From NCBI RefSeq assembly GCF_000403355.2, contig NZ_KE159646.1:2367790-2431789 (forward strand): DNA of 64,000 nt, written 5' to 3'. Source of the stretch: Adlercreutzia caecimuris B7. GTDB taxonomy: Bacteria > Actinomycetota > Coriobacteriia > Coriobacteriales > Eggerthellaceae. The notes below the pieces were generated by a model. The model did no database searches. It had not been told where the DNA came from and worked only from the letters and a program-made list of their open reading frames with translations. A program made the position numbers and the translations under genes. Position 1 is the first letter of the stretch. Every line of letters starts with the position of its first letter. Below are positions 31,876 through 42,477 of this stretch, piece after piece.

Positions 31876-32169
31876 TGGGCGCGGTGTTGGGCCGAAAGCG
31901 AGTGCAGCCGTCACGGGCCGCAGCGGGAAAGCGGGCACGTGCTCCCCGCTAAATCTGATACTCTCCCATAACTTTAGTCGCCTGTAGTGTAGAATACAGG
32001 ACAAGTTTTTGCGCCGATGGGGATTGGCGCATGGTATCCATGAGGCCGTTTTCCTGCTGCGAATCGAAGAAACTGCACCGCGTGTGCTGATTCGCGCGCA
32101 GAAAGACGTGCCCCGACCGGGGAGGCGCGAGGGCCGCGATGGCCGTCCGCTTTCGGAAAGGAAGCATCT
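31876..32169. other. Intergenic leader of the AGCS symporter, no gene recognised
   Basis: A TAGAAT -10 candidate (31990-31995) lies about 175 bp upstream of the start codon, leaving a long GC-rich leader with several possible stems. No known riboswitch consensus was recognised by eye. Confidence 0.35.
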
Positions 32170-33693
<1,524 letters not shown>

Positions 33694-33721
33694 CCTCTGC
33701 GCGAGAGAATGACCAGCAGCG

Positions 33722-33757
33722 AAAGGGCGTCGCTCGAAGGAGCGGCGCCCTTTCTTC
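33722..33757 (+). terminator. Rho-independent terminator of the AGCS gene
   Basis: 14-bp stem with one G-U pair (33722-33735 with 33740-33753), GAAG loop, then CTTCG; the outer A/T pairs give a U-run. Confidence 0.75.
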
Positions 33758-33876
33758 GTGGAGGGCCGGGGCGAGCATGCGCGGGCGGCTGCATTTGCTG
33801 AGTGCGACGGCTTCGCGTGGCCGCGGGCTCGGCCGGAGCCATCGCGGCTGTTCGCGCACGCGGCCCGGATACGCTG

Positions 33877-35505
33877 CTACAGCTGGCGGATGCGACGGCG
33901 GGCTATCAGGGCGGCGGCCAGGGCGAAGGCACCGGCGGCAGCGGTGAAGCCCATGGTCCAGGGCAGCTCGTCGCCGCTTTGGGGGATGGTCTTGGCGGCC
34001 GTGGTGCGCTTGTAGGTGGACGAGGGCGTGGTGGTCGTGGTCTTCGGGGTAGCCGAGGGCGTTGTGGTTGCCGGGCGCTTCACCTCGCGCACGTCGTACA
34101 CATCGAAGGCCTCCTTGGAGTCGGCGTAGCCCTTATTGGCGGCCAGGGCCATGAGCACGGCGGCCGAAGCGGCTGGCTCGGCGCCCTTCTCCATTCCGTC
34201 CAGATCGGCATAGCCGTCGAGGGCCTTGTCGGCATGGGCCGTCAAGTAGCCGAGCGGAGTAGAGTCGTTCGAGGTTTTCAGATCCTTGGAGGGATCGGCC
34301 CCGAGGGCCACCAGCGCGGTGGTGGCATAGGCGGTGGCGGGCACGTCTCCGGTCAGTGCCAGGCCGTCGGCCGGCCAGCTGCCGTCGATAAGCTGCGCGT
34401 CGTAGAGCGCCTCGCTCGCGCTCACCACGGCGGCGGCCACTGCGTCGTCGTCCTCGGCGTAGGGCATGAGCGCCAGCAGGGCTTGGCTCGTCAGCGGGAT
34501 GGAATAGGTGTCGGCCTTCTCGCTCGCCCAGAAGAACCCGCCGTCGTCCTGGGCGGCCAGCAGCAGGTCGATCAGGCCTTCAGGGGTCACGCCGCTGATG
34601 TTGCGGTACTTGTCGTTGCCGTAAACGGGCAGCAGGTAGACGGCGTCCTCTAGCGTAGGATCGGTGGTCTCGGAGAGCTTTTCCATTTCTACGACGAGGT
34701 TGCGGGTCTTGCCGCCTATTTGGGCCTTCGCGCAATCGATGCCGCCGGCTGTGAGCGCCATGATGTAGCGACCGTACTGGCCGAGGGTGAGGCCCGCATC
34801 GGATTTCTCGTCCTTGAGGAAGTTCTTGACGAGCGCGTCCACATCGATGTCGGCGCCCTTGCCGAGGGCGTTCAGGGCAATGGCCGCGTCTGCGGTCTTG
34901 GCGGAGAGCTTGCCGTCGTCCCCGTCGGCGGAGAAGCGAGCCACGAGCTTCTTCAGAAGCTTGGCCGAGGCCTGCTTGTCGGCGGGAAAGTACTGGTCGA
35001 CGGCTTCGGTCGGCGCCGTGGAATCGCCGGGGTTGGCGGCACCGGGCGTGCCCTCATCGGCCTGGTCGGGCACAGCGGGAGAGGGGGCGTCGGCACTGGC
35101 GGGGTTGTCGGTGTCGGTTGCACCCGCATCGGCGGGGGCGGCAGGAGCGATGGGCGCAGCTTCCGTCTCGGCAGCGGGCGCGTCGGAAGCGGGCTCGGAG
35201 GCACTGGCGCTATCGGGGGCGGCTGTCTCGCCGTCGGCCGGGGTGTCGGGGGCCGCAGGGGTTGTCTCTTCGGCTTCCGGGGCATCGCCGCCGACCGCGT
35301 CTGACGCGTCCGAGGCGGCCTCGGCCGTCGTTTGGGCGGGGAGGCTTGCGTCGTCACTGCCCCAGGCGGGCGCGAGGGGCATCATTCCCAGGCACAGCGA
35401 CGCGGAGACGATGCCCGCGAGCAGCTTTCTCCAGGGGGCGGTAGCGGCGCTGCCCGCCGCGGCGCGGCGATGGGCGCGAAGGTACGGATTGGTGTGCGTT
35501 TGCAT
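33877..35505 (-). CDS. Wall-anchored protein with alpha/alpha-toroid (terpene-cyclase/prenyltransferase-like) repeats
   Basis: 542 aa. Signal peptide (about 25-48, ending PAWG), then a ~120-residue Ala/Pro/Glu/Asp-rich stalk (50-170). About 175-455 contains repeated helical units (DLLLAAQDDGGFFW, SQALLALM, DGSWPADG, ATTALVALG) typical of prenyltransferase/squalene-cyclase-like toroids. A Thr-rich linker (460-500) is followed by IPQSGDE, a hydrophobic segment and RRRIRQL, a sortase-type signal with Ile-Pro-Gln-Ser-Gly in place of LPxTG. In related secreted proteins the toroid binds ligands such as cobalamin carriers; here the ligand is unknown. Confidence 0.8.
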   Translation of the reverse strand: MQTHTNPYLRAHRRAAAGSAATAPWRKLLAGIVSASLCLGMMPLAPAWGSDDASLPAQTTAEAASDASDAVGGDAPEAEETTPAAPDTPADGETAAPDSASASEPASDAPAAETEAAPIAPAAPADAGATDTDNPASADAPSPAVPDQADEGTPGAANPGDSTAPTEAVDQYFPADKQASAKLLKKLVARFSADGDDGKLSAKTADAAIALNALGKGADIDVDALVKNFLKDEKSDAGLTLGQYGRYIMALTAGGIDCAKAQIGGKTRNLVVEMEKLSETTDPTLEDAVYLLPVYGNDKYRNISGVTPEGLIDLLLAAQDDGGFFWASEKADTYSIPLTSQALLALMPYAEDDDAVAAAVVSASEALYDAQLIDGSWPADGLALTGDVPATAYATTALVALGADPSKDLKTSNDSTPLGYLTAHADKALDGYADLDGMEKGAEPAASAAVLMALAANKGYADSKEAFDVYDVREVKRPATTTPSATPKTTTTTPSSTYKRTTAAKTIPQSGDELPWTMGFTAAAGAFALAAALIARRRIRQL

Positions 35506-35791
35506 GATGGAGAACCTCGCTTTCTCATCGCTTGGCGGCCGGCGCCTCTCGGGGAAGGCGCAGCCGCAGGGTCGATCATGGCAAGCGACTTCATTCTAAG
35601 AAGGGGGCTCTGGCCGCAGAAAAGAAGGCGGGATCCGTCATCTATCGGTTTCCGCCTCAACTTTCTACCGTCAATTTCGCGACCCTCCCTTCACTTTGTT
35701 GACGCGGTGATAGTAAGATAAGCGACAACATCATCTAATCCTGCCCGCGAAGCTGGGGCAGCGCGGGGTTCTTGTGCGAAAGGGGAGCGAC
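35506..35791. other. Divergent intergenic region between surface-protein gene and protease gene
   Basis: No gene is recognised. A TTGACG -35-like hexamer occurs on the plus strand near 35700, followed by an AT-rich stretch, and TAGAAT on the minus strand near 35600. These are plausible divergent promoters but neither has ideal spacing. Confidence 0.35.
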
Positions 35792-37933
35792 ATGGCGCGC
35801 ATCGACCGTTCGACGTTGCGATGCGTCGGGCGTGCCGTGCCGGCGGTGGCATTGACGGCGGCTCTGACGGTGGCCGCGGTAGTTTCGGAAGATGCGCGGA
35901 TCGATCCCGAGCGTTTCTTCGCTGCTGAGCGCAGCGGCTGCATTGTCGATGAGCGGGCTCCCCTGGCCGAGACGCCGGTCTCTGAGGGCGAGGAGCAGGC
36001 CGCCGTCGAGCGCGCGACCGATGCCGAGGAACTCGGCTACGTTCCCGGCCAGATTGTCGTGGTGTACGAGGAGGACGCGACGAGCAGCGATCGCCGTGAA
36101 GCCGCCGAGGAGCTGGGTGCCGAGGAGGTCGGGCAGACCGTAGAGGTGGAAGCCGGCTCGGTGGTATCGCTGGACATCGCCGAGGATATGACGGTGGATG
36201 ACGCCGTGCAGGCGGCTCGCGAGTCGTCGGCGGTAAAATACGCGCTGCCAAATTATGTGGCGGAAACCTTTGACGATGTGGTGGCGACCGAGACGTCGTT
36301 TACGACGGTGGCCGGCGATGACCGCGTGGCCGACCAGTGGCATCTTCCGTTCGTGAAGGCCCCTCAGGCATGGGAGGCGCTTGCCTCGTGCGGGGAGGCG
36401 CTGGAGCCGGTCAAGGTGGCCGTCGTCGATACGGGCGCCTCGCTTTCCCATCCCGACCTGACGGCGGTGGTCAACCGCGATCGCAGCATCGAGGTGGTAT
36501 GGGCCGACGCGACGTCGCTCGCCTCGTGGACGGGGTTGCCCTTGCGCGGAGACGGCTACACGAACGGCGGCGCGGCAGTGAGCGAGTTCACCAGCCACGG
36601 CACCCATGTATCGGGTATCGTGGCCGCTCAGGCTGGCAACGGGGGCGTTCTCGGGGTGGCCAGCGGCGGCGAGACGAGCTACGCCAACGAACTTGTCGAC
36701 CTGGTGGTCATCGATGCCTTCTCCCTGCTGGCGAGCAACGGGAAGCCCAACGCGACTTTGCAGGACATCGTCTACGCCCTCGACCATGCACGGCAAAGCG
36801 AGTGCCGGGTGGTGAATATGAGCTTGGGATTCGTGTCGGACGACGCCGATCTGGCCCAGTTCTTCGACGAGTTGTGCCGCGGACTCACCGAGAAGGACGA
36901 CATGCTGCTCGTGTGCGCCGCCGGCAACAGCAACGCGCGCACGAAGAACTATCCGGCCGCCTGCGATGCGGCCCTCGGCGTCATCAGCATCTCGGAGCGA
37001 ACGGCGGTGGGGAGCTCCTCGCTCACGTTCCGCCGTCCGTTTTGGCGCGGCTCCGACGTGCTGCGCTCGTCGTTTTCCAATTACGGAAGCTGGTGCGATG
37101 TGTCCGCGCCCGGCGAGAGCATTCTGAGCACCTACGTGCGCAGCGGGGTGACTGACGGCTACGCCACCATGAGCGGAACCTCCATGGCCTCGCCGGTAGT
37201 CGCTGGCATAGCCGCCATGGTGCGCGCGGCCCACCCCTCGCTCTCGGCAACGGAGGTGAAGGAGCTGCTGTGCCTGACGGCGACCGATCTGTACAAGGCC
37301 GGCAAGGACGAGCAGACCGGTTACGGCGCGGTAGATGCCGAGGCGGCCGTGCAGCGTGCGCTTGCCTTGCGCCAGGGCGCAACCGAGCAGGCCCCGCCCG
37401 CTCCCGCTCCCGAAACGAATCCCACCGGCCCCGAGGCCGATGCCGCCCCCGCGCCGCCCGCACCGGAGGTTGAGCCCTCCCCTTCGCCCGCGCCGGAAAC
37501 CCCCTCTTCTCCCGCGCCTTCCACCCCTGCTCCTGCAACTAAGCGGCCGCAGCAGTCTTCGGAGTCGCAGGCCGGCGCCGCGACCAAGGCGCCAGCGGCC
37601 GCGCAGGCCCCGGCTGCCCCTGCGAAGGCATCCAAGCCCACGGTGAAGAAGGCGGCCAGGCCCACGCTCAGGGCCATGAGGAGGGGGTTCAAGGTTTCCT
37701 GGAGGAAGGTTTCGGGCAAGGTAAGTGGCTACCAGGTGCAATACGCGCTCGACAAGAAGTTCAAGAAGTCGCCGAAGATAAAGACGCTCTCCAAGGGCAA
37801 GAAATCGCTGACGGTGAAGAAGCTGAAGGCGAAGAAGCGCTACTATGTGCGCGTGCGGGCCTATTACAGGCAGGATGGCCAGAAGTACTACGGGAAATGG
37901 TCACCGGCGAGATCGGTGGTCACGAAGAAGTAG
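35792..37933 (+). CDS. Secreted subtilisin-like serine protease (S8) with fibronectin-like lysine-rich C-terminus
   Basis: 713 aa from the ATG at 35792 (AAGGGGAG upstream; the GTG 18 nt earlier lies within the ribosome-site region). Signal segment (about 10-32), S8 pro-domain (about 80-150), catalytic domain (about 170-520) with Asp in VAVVDTGAS, His in SHGTHVSGI and Ser in GTSMASPVVAG. A Pro/Ala-rich linker (about 535-620) leads to a fibronectin III-like module (FKVSWRKVSGKVSGYQVQY) ending VVTKK, closely resembling the terminal modules of the proteins at 30852 and 63035. Probably processes surface or host proteins. Confidence 0.93.
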   Translation: MARIDRSTLRCVGRAVPAVALTAALTVAAVVSEDARIDPERFFAAERSGCIVDERAPLAETPVSEGEEQAAVERATDAEELGYVPGQIVVVYEEDATSSDRREAAEELGAEEVGQTVEVEAGSVVSLDIAEDMTVDDAVQAARESSAVKYALPNYVAETFDDVVATETSFTTVAGDDRVADQWHLPFVKAPQAWEALASCGEALEPVKVAVVDTGASLSHPDLTAVVNRDRSIEVVWADATSLASWTGLPLRGDGYTNGGAAVSEFTSHGTHVSGIVAAQAGNGGVLGVASGGETSYANELVDLVVIDAFSLLASNGKPNATLQDIVYALDHARQSECRVVNMSLGFVSDDADLAQFFDELCRGLTEKDDMLLVCAAGNSNARTKNYPAACDAALGVISISERTAVGSSSLTFRRPFWRGSDVLRSSFSNYGSWCDVSAPGESILSTYVRSGVTDGYATMSGTSMASPVVAGIAAMVRAAHPSLSATEVKELLCLTATDLYKAGKDEQTGYGAVDAEAAVQRALALRQGATEQAPPAPAPETNPTGPEADAAPAPPAPEVEPSPSPAPETPSSPAPSTPAPATKRPQQSSESQAGAATKAPAAAQAPAAPAKASKPTVKKAARPTLRAMRRGFKVSWRKVSGKVSGYQVQYALDKKFKKSPKIKTLSKGKKSLTVKKLKAKKRYYVRVRAYYRQDGQKYYGKWSPARSVVTKK

Positions 37934-37987
37934 GCCGCGACTGCGCCCGGCGCCGCGGTTTCGCCTGATTGTCGTTGTGGCGCGTCG

Positions 37988-37996
37988 TGCTATACT
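37988..37996 (+). promoter_or_regulatory. Extended -10 promoter of mobBA
   Basis: TGCTATACT, a perfect TG-n extended -10, 95 nt upstream of the mobBA start. The same nonamer occurs at 40559 and 61483. Confidence 0.55.
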
Positions 37997-38090
37997 TTCC
38001 CGGAACTATGACGAGGGGTGCGATCCGGCAGTACTCGTGCTGCACGCCTGGGGAGGCGGGGGCGCCCAAATAAAGGATCCGAGGGATGCC

Positions 38091-39359
38091 ATGATAGATA
38101 TTCCGAGTCCGGCCATTGCCATCGTGGGCCGGCATAATTCCGGGAAGACCACGCTCATCGAGCGGCTTATCGCCGAGTTGGTGGCGCGCGGCTTAGATGT
38201 GGGCTCCATCAAGCACCACTCCCATCGCGGCTTCGACATCGACCATCCGGGCAAGGATTCCTACCGCCATCGCGCCGCCGGCGCCTCTGAGACCGTTATC
38301 GCTGCGCCGGGCCAGGTGGCGCGCGTAAAGACCATCGAGGGCGAGATGGAATGCAGCGATCTGGTGCGCTCTATGCCCGGTCACGACATCGTGGTGGTGG
38401 AGGGCTACCGCAAAAGCGGGCTGCCCACCATCGAGATCATGCGCCAAGCCAACGCCGCCGACGCCCACACTGCCGAGGCGCTCTTGGCTGCCGCCCGCGC
38501 CGGCGAGCCGCTCGGTGCCGACCATGTGCAGCTTGGCCGTGCCGAGGGGGAGGTGCAGGGCGAAGGGCCTTTCGCTGCCGACGAGCGCGAGAAGATGCCG
38601 ACGGCCGCCACGGTGGCCGTGGCCACCGATATTCCCGCTGCCCGCGAGGCGGCGGCTCTCTACGGCATTCCGGCCATTGGTTTGGAAGACACGGCGGCTT
38701 TGGCCGACTTCCTGACCGAGCACTATGTGCGCCCGCGTGTGTCGGTGGTCATCCAGGCCGGCGGCGAGTCGCGGCGCATGGGCCGCTCCAAGGCCACGGT
38801 GCCCTTCGCCGGCCGTCCGCTCATCTGTCGGCTCGTGGAGCGTCTGGCTCCCGTGGCCGACGAGCTTATCATTACCACCAACGAGGCGACCAACCTGGAA
38901 TTCTTGCATGAGATGTATCCCGATCGGGACATTCGCCTCGTACCTGATGCCTATAACGAGCGCGGGGCGCTCCCGGGCTTGTATACGGCGCTCTCGGCGG
39001 CCCGCAATCCCTACGTGGCCGTGGTGGCCTGCGACATGGTGTTCGCCAGCGCGCGCTTGGTGGTGGCCGAGGCGCTGGCTATGCACGAGAGCGGTGCGGA
39101 TGTGGTAACCCCCCATAACAAGCACGGGTTCGAGCCCTTGCACGCGATGTACCGCCGGGATACTTGCGCGCCGGTCGTGCACCGCCGCACCGAGACCGGC
39201 GAGAAGCGCGTGCAGAGCTTCTTCTCCGATCCCGAGATCACTGTGCTTCCCTTTGCTCAGGAACGCGTGTTGGAGGTGGAGCCCCGCGGCGGCTGCTTCA
39301 TCAACGCCAACACCCCCGAGGATCTGGCGCGTATCGAGGAATCCTATTTGGGAGAGTAA
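38091..39359 (+). CDS. mobBA: MobB-MobA fusion (molybdopterin-guanine dinucleotide biosynthesis)
   Basis: 422 aa from the ATG at 38091 with AAAGGATCCGAGG upstream. The N-terminal ~215 residues are MobB: P-loop VGRHNSGKTTL, SIKHHSHRGFDID and VVVEGYRKSGLPTIEI. The C-terminal ~200 residues are the MobA nucleotidyltransferase: VVIQAGGESRRMGRSKA, PLICRLVERL, VVACDMVF and CFINANTPEDLA. MobA transfers GMP to molybdopterin, and MobB is a GTP-binding helper. The product MGD/bis-MGD supplies molybdoenzymes (for example formate dehydrogenase or DMSO-reductase family) elsewhere in the genome. The ferredoxin gene follows after 18 bp. Confidence 0.94.
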   Translation: MIDIPSPAIAIVGRHNSGKTTLIERLIAELVARGLDVGSIKHHSHRGFDIDHPGKDSYRHRAAGASETVIAAPGQVARVKTIEGEMECSDLVRSMPGHDIVVVEGYRKSGLPTIEIMRQANAADAHTAEALLAAARAGEPLGADHVQLGRAEGEVQGEGPFAADEREKMPTAATVAVATDIPAAREAAALYGIPAIGLEDTAALADFLTEHYVRPRVSVVIQAGGESRRMGRSKATVPFAGRPLICRLVERLAPVADELIITTNEATNLEFLHEMYPDRDIRLVPDAYNERGALPGLYTALSAARNPYVAVVACDMVFASARLVVAEALAMHESGADVVTPHNKHGFEPLHAMYRRDTCAPVVHRRTETGEKRVQSFFSDPEITVLPFAQERVLEVEPRGGCFINANTPEDLARIEESYLGE

Positions 39360-39377
39360 CCGAGAGGACGAGATTCC

Positions 39378-40541
39378 ATGCCCAACTTGAACGACATCAT
39401 GGAGATGATGGACGCTTTGGAAACCAAGGCGGTTGTTTCCATTCCCACCCGCTGCGTGGCCGTCCGCAACCGCCATTCCACCTGCCAGAAGTGCATCGAC
39501 GCCTGTCTGGCCGATGCCATCCACATCGAGAAGAACGAGCTCGAGATAGACGCCGGCGCCTGTGTGGCCTGCGGGGCGTGCATTGCCGTATGCCCCACCA
39601 GCGCCCTCATATCGGTGGACCCTATGGAAGAGGAACTGGCCGCCGCCGTGGCCGCCACTACTCCCGCTGCCGACGGAGCGACGGTTATCGCCTGCGCCCG
39701 CAAAGCGGCCCGCCAGGTGGGCGACCCCGACAAGTACGCGGTGGTGCCGTGCCTTGCGCGCATGGACGAGCGCCTCGTTGTGGAGCTGGCGGCCCGCGGC
39801 GTCGTCGATATTCAGCTAGTGGATGGCGTGTGCGCCACCTGCAAGTACCGCGGGGCCGTGCCGGCCATCGACGACACCGTGGCCTCGGCTCGCGAGCTTC
39901 TGGGCGCCGTGGGCTCCGACACCGTTATCACCCGCACTTCCGAGTTTCCCGAAGCCGTGCGCGTGGCCGACCTGCAGAAGGCCGTAGGTGCCGCACGCCG
40001 CGAGTTCTTCACGTCCACGGGCCACTATGCCAAAGACGTGGCGAAGTCGGCGGCCGAGAAGATGGTGAACGAGAAGCTCAAGCAGCTGAAGCTGCAGAAG
40101 GAGGAGCAGTCGCTGCGCGATAAGCTCGGCGTGAAGAACGGCGCGGGAAAGATGCCCACCATCGACGCCGAGCGCAACATGGAGATTCTAGATGCGCTGG
40201 CCCGCATTGGCGAGCCGGTGGAAGAGGAGATGTTCACCCGCATCTTCGGCGACGTGGAAGTGGACGTGGAAAAGTGTTCTGGCTGCGGCATGTGCGTGAT
40301 GTTCTGCCCCACCGACGCTTTGCGCAAGAGCTTGGACGTGCACCCCGACAAAGCCCGCGCGTACATGGAGTTCTCCATGGCCGAGTGCACTCAGTGCAAC
40401 CTGTGCGCCGACGCTTGTCTGAAGAAGTGCATCGAGGTAGTGCCCGTGGTGTCCCTGGCCGAGCTGTTCGACTTCGAGCCGCGCCTCGTGGAAATCTCGG
40501 CCTCTAAGAGCGGCAACAAGCTTTTTAACCGAAATAAGTAG
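39378..40541 (+). CDS. Multi-cluster 4Fe-4S ferredoxin-type protein
   Basis: 387 aa. Two dicluster ferredoxin regions: about residues 26-80 (CQKCIDAC, CVACGACIAVCP) and about 300-360 (CSGCGMCVMFCP, CTQCNLCADACLKKC), up to four [4Fe-4S] clusters. Between them lies a ~140-residue segment with two more Cys pairs (VCATC) and a charged helical stretch (about 220-250). No signal peptide, so it is cytosolic. The adjacency to mobBA suggests electron transfer or assembly for a molybdoenzyme, but no oxidoreductase subunit is beside it. Confidence 0.88.
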   Translation: MPNLNDIMEMMDALETKAVVSIPTRCVAVRNRHSTCQKCIDACLADAIHIEKNELEIDAGACVACGACIAVCPTSALISVDPMEEELAAAVAATTPAADGATVIACARKAARQVGDPDKYAVVPCLARMDERLVVELAARGVVDIQLVDGVCATCKYRGAVPAIDDTVASARELLGAVGSDTVITRTSEFPEAVRVADLQKAVGAARREFFTSTGHYAKDVAKSAAEKMVNEKLKQLKLQKEEQSLRDKLGVKNGAGKMPTIDAERNMEILDALARIGEPVEEEMFTRIFGDVEVDVEKCSGCGMCVMFCPTDALRKSLDVHPDKARAYMEFSMAECTQCNLCADACLKKCIEVVPVVSLAELFDFEPRLVEISASKSGNKLFNRNK

Positions 40542-40558
40542 GCGGAGCATGCCGACCA

Positions 40559-40567
40559 TGCTATACT
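40559..40567 (+). promoter_or_regulatory. Extended -10 promoter of the amino-acid ABC operon
   Basis: TGCTATACT, followed by a leader of about 100 nt. Confidence 0.55.
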
Positions 40568-40573
40568 CTGCAA

Positions 40574-40676
40574 CACTTTCAGTACTTTAGTACGGTAGAG
40601 TCATAAAGTGAAGGGACGACGCAGTCCCGAGAGAGCCGGGGGCATGTCCCCCGCCGATGCGATAGGGGAGGAACCT
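40574..40676 (+). promoter_or_regulatory. Structured mRNA leader of the amino-acid transporter operon
   Basis: The ~100-nt leader can form a GTACT/AGTAC stem (40582-40594), a GGGAC/GTCCC stem (40612-40627) and a CGGGGG/CCCCCG stem (40638-40654), and then reaches AGGGGAGG at the ribosome site. It could be a cis-regulatory RNA. No known riboswitch class was recognised. Confidence 0.4.
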
Positions 40677-41531
40677 ATGAAGAAGATGACGAAACTGGCG
40701 GCCATGGCTGCTGCCCTGTGCCTGGGCGCGGCGCTTCTGGCCGGTTGCGCCGGTGCGGCCGACAACGGCGCGGCCGATAATGGCGCCGACAACGGTGCCG
40801 CGGCCAATCCCGAGGCCACCACGCTTATTGTGGGCCTCGATAACGCCTACCCGCCCTACGGCTTCATCGGAGACGACGGCAACCTGACCGGCTTCGATAT
40901 CGACCTGGCCACCGAGGTGGCCAAGCGCAACGGCTGGAACCTTGAGCTGGAGGCCATCGACTGGGATGCCAAGGACGCGCTCTTGGGCCAGGGCACCATC
41001 AACTGCATCTGGAACGGATTTACCATGGAGGGCCGCGAGGGCAAGTACGCCTTCTCGAAGCCCTACATGCACAACGAGCAGGTCGTGGTGGTGAAGAAGG
41101 ACTCCGGCATTAGCAAGCTGGAGGATCTGGCCGACAAGAACGTCATGACCCAGGCCGACTCTGCCGCTCTGGACGTGCTCGAGGGCGATCAGAAGGCCCT
41201 GGCCGACACCTTTGCCGGCGGCAAGGCTCAGACCATCGGCGACTACAACAACGCTTTCATGCAGCTGGAGTCCGGTGCCGTGGATGCCGTGGCCTGCGAC
41301 CTGTCCATTGCCGACTACCAGATGGCCGCCAAGCCGGACATGTTCGTGAAGCTGGAGCCCCTGTCCACCGAGAACTACGCCGTGGGCTTCGCGAAGGACG
41401 GCGACACCGCCATGGTGGACGCCGTGAACAAGACCTTGAAGGAGATGTACGACGACGGCACCATCGCCCAGCTGTGCGAGAAGTGGGGCGAGTACGGTAT
41501 CACCATCGACAACTGGGTTCTTGTTGATTAA
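40677..41531 (+). CDS. Polar amino-acid ABC transporter substrate-binding lipoprotein
   Basis: 284 aa from the ATG at 40677 behind GGGGAGG. Type II signal peptide with lipobox LLAGC (Cys near residue 23), an Asn/Gly/Ala linker, then a SBP_bac_3 domain: LIVGLDNAYPPYGFIGDDG, GFDIDLATEVAKR, FTMEGREGKYAFSKPY, and the C-terminal LCEKWGEYG. Binds a polar amino acid outside the membrane and delivers it to the permease and ATPase downstream. A 13-bp perfect hairpin overlaps its stop codon and may reduce read-through so that binding protein exceeds permease. Confidence 0.93.
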   Translation: MKKMTKLAAMAAALCLGAALLAGCAGAADNGAADNGADNGAAANPEATTLIVGLDNAYPPYGFIGDDGNLTGFDIDLATEVAKRNGWNLELEAIDWDAKDALLGQGTINCIWNGFTMEGREGKYAFSKPYMHNEQVVVVKKDSGISKLEDLADKNVMTQADSAALDVLEGDQKALADTFAGGKAQTIGDYNNAFMQLESGAVDAVACDLSIADYQMAAKPDMFVKLEPLSTENYAVGFAKDGDTAMVDAVNKTLKEMYDDGTIAQLCEKWGEYGITIDNWVLVD

Positions 41532-41552
41532 TGGCTTCTGCCATTAATCAAC
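41523..41552 (+). terminator. Strong hairpin overlapping the stop codon of the binding-protein gene
   Basis: A 13-bp perfect stem (41523-41535 with 41540-41552, TTCT loop). No U-tract follows, so it may be an attenuator or an mRNA 3' stabiliser. It is directly followed by dispersed repeat copy A. Confidence 0.5.
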
Positions 41553-41690
41553 GCCGATGCTGCGGTTCCGACAGGCACCTGCCTCTACGCTTCAAGGCTT
41601 TCCTTCGCGGCACGAAGGCCGCTCAGCCGCCTTTCAGCGCAGATCCAGGCACCTGTCGCAACCTCGCTGACTTCCTTGGGCATACCCCGA
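41551..41690 (+). repeat. Dispersed ~140-bp structured repeat, copy A
   Basis: Same element as 47556-47697 and 59615-59752. It contains long-range complementary arms (near 41563-41581 and 41645-41664) and an internal CCTTCG/CGAAGG hairpin. It lies in the spacer between the substrate-binding protein gene and the permease gene. Confidence 0.75.
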
Positions 41691-41813
41691 GAGTCGGGAA
41701 AGTAAATGTATAGGGAGGGCGAAGTCCTGACGGGCTTCGCCCTCCGTGGCGCTGGGGTGCGGTATCATGGGCCCCGGGTGTAGGCCGGACGGCTAGAGAG
41801 GAAGTGGAGAGGC

Positions 41814-42467
41814 GTGGAATTTCCCGTTATGATGGGCATTCTCATGGAAGGCTTCGGGCTGACGGCCCAAATCTTCGTCATTACGCTCGTGGGGTCGCTG
41901 CCCCTCGGCATTGTGGTGGCCCTGGCCCGCATGAGCCGGTTCAAGCCCTTGGCCTGGCTCGCCCAGCTCTACATTTCCATCCTGCGCGGCACGCCGCTCA
42001 TGCTGCAGCTCATGGCCATCATGTTCGGCCCCTACTATTTGCTCGGCCTGAACATGGGCAGCGATTGGAAGTTCTGGGCCTGCGCCATCGGCTTCATCCT
42101 TAACTATGCGGCTTACTTCGCGGAAATCTACCGCTCGGGCATCCAGTCCATTCCCCGCGGCCAGTACGAGGCGGCCACGGTGCTGGGCTATTCCAAGGCC
42201 CAGACCTTCATGAAGATTGTGCTGCCCCAGGTCATCAAGCGCATCCTGCCGGCCATGGGCAACGAGATCATCACCCTGGTGAAGGACACGTCCCTGGCCT
42301 TCGTGCTCGGCATCATGGAGATGTTCTCGGCGGCCAAGGCGCTCGCGGCCAGCGAGGTGTCCATGGTGCCCTATGCCATTGCGGCGCTCGTCTACTGGGC
42401 GTTCTGTCTCATCATCGAATTCATCCTGAACCGCGTCGAGAAGCGTCTCGACTACTATCACGACTAA
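41814..42467 (+). CDS. Polar amino-acid ABC transporter permease
   Basis: 217 aa starting at the GTG 41814; an ATG at 41829 is an alternative. About five membrane helices of the HisM/GlnP type, with the ABC EAA loop visible ([24 protein letters not shown]). Forms the membrane channel with the ATPase gene that follows 10 bp later, fed by the lipoprotein encoded upstream. Likely a homodimer because only one permease gene is present. Confidence 0.93.
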   Translation: MEFPVMMGILMEGFGLTAQIFVITLVGSLPLGIVVALARMSRFKPLAWLAQLYISILRGTPLMLQLMAIMFGPYYLLGLNMGSDWKFWACAIGFILNYAAYFAEIYRSGIQSIPRGQYEAATVLGYSKAQTFMKIVLPQVIKRILPAMGNEIITLVKDTSLAFVLGIMEMFSAAKALAASEVSMVPYAIAALVYWAFCLIIEFILNRVEKRLDYYHD

Positions 42468-42477
42468 GGGGGCGCCC

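Noticed and set aside
35735..37741. A 668-codon minus-strand frame over the subtilisin-like protease gene
   Set aside because: The plus strand has an intact catalytic triad and signal peptide; the opposing frame has no domain and biased composition.
40574..40676. Guanidine-II (mini-ykkC) or ykkC riboswitch in the transporter leader
   Set aside because: The GGGAC/GTCCC hairpin loop is not the ACGR tetraloop, and no second matching hairpin or ykkC core was found.
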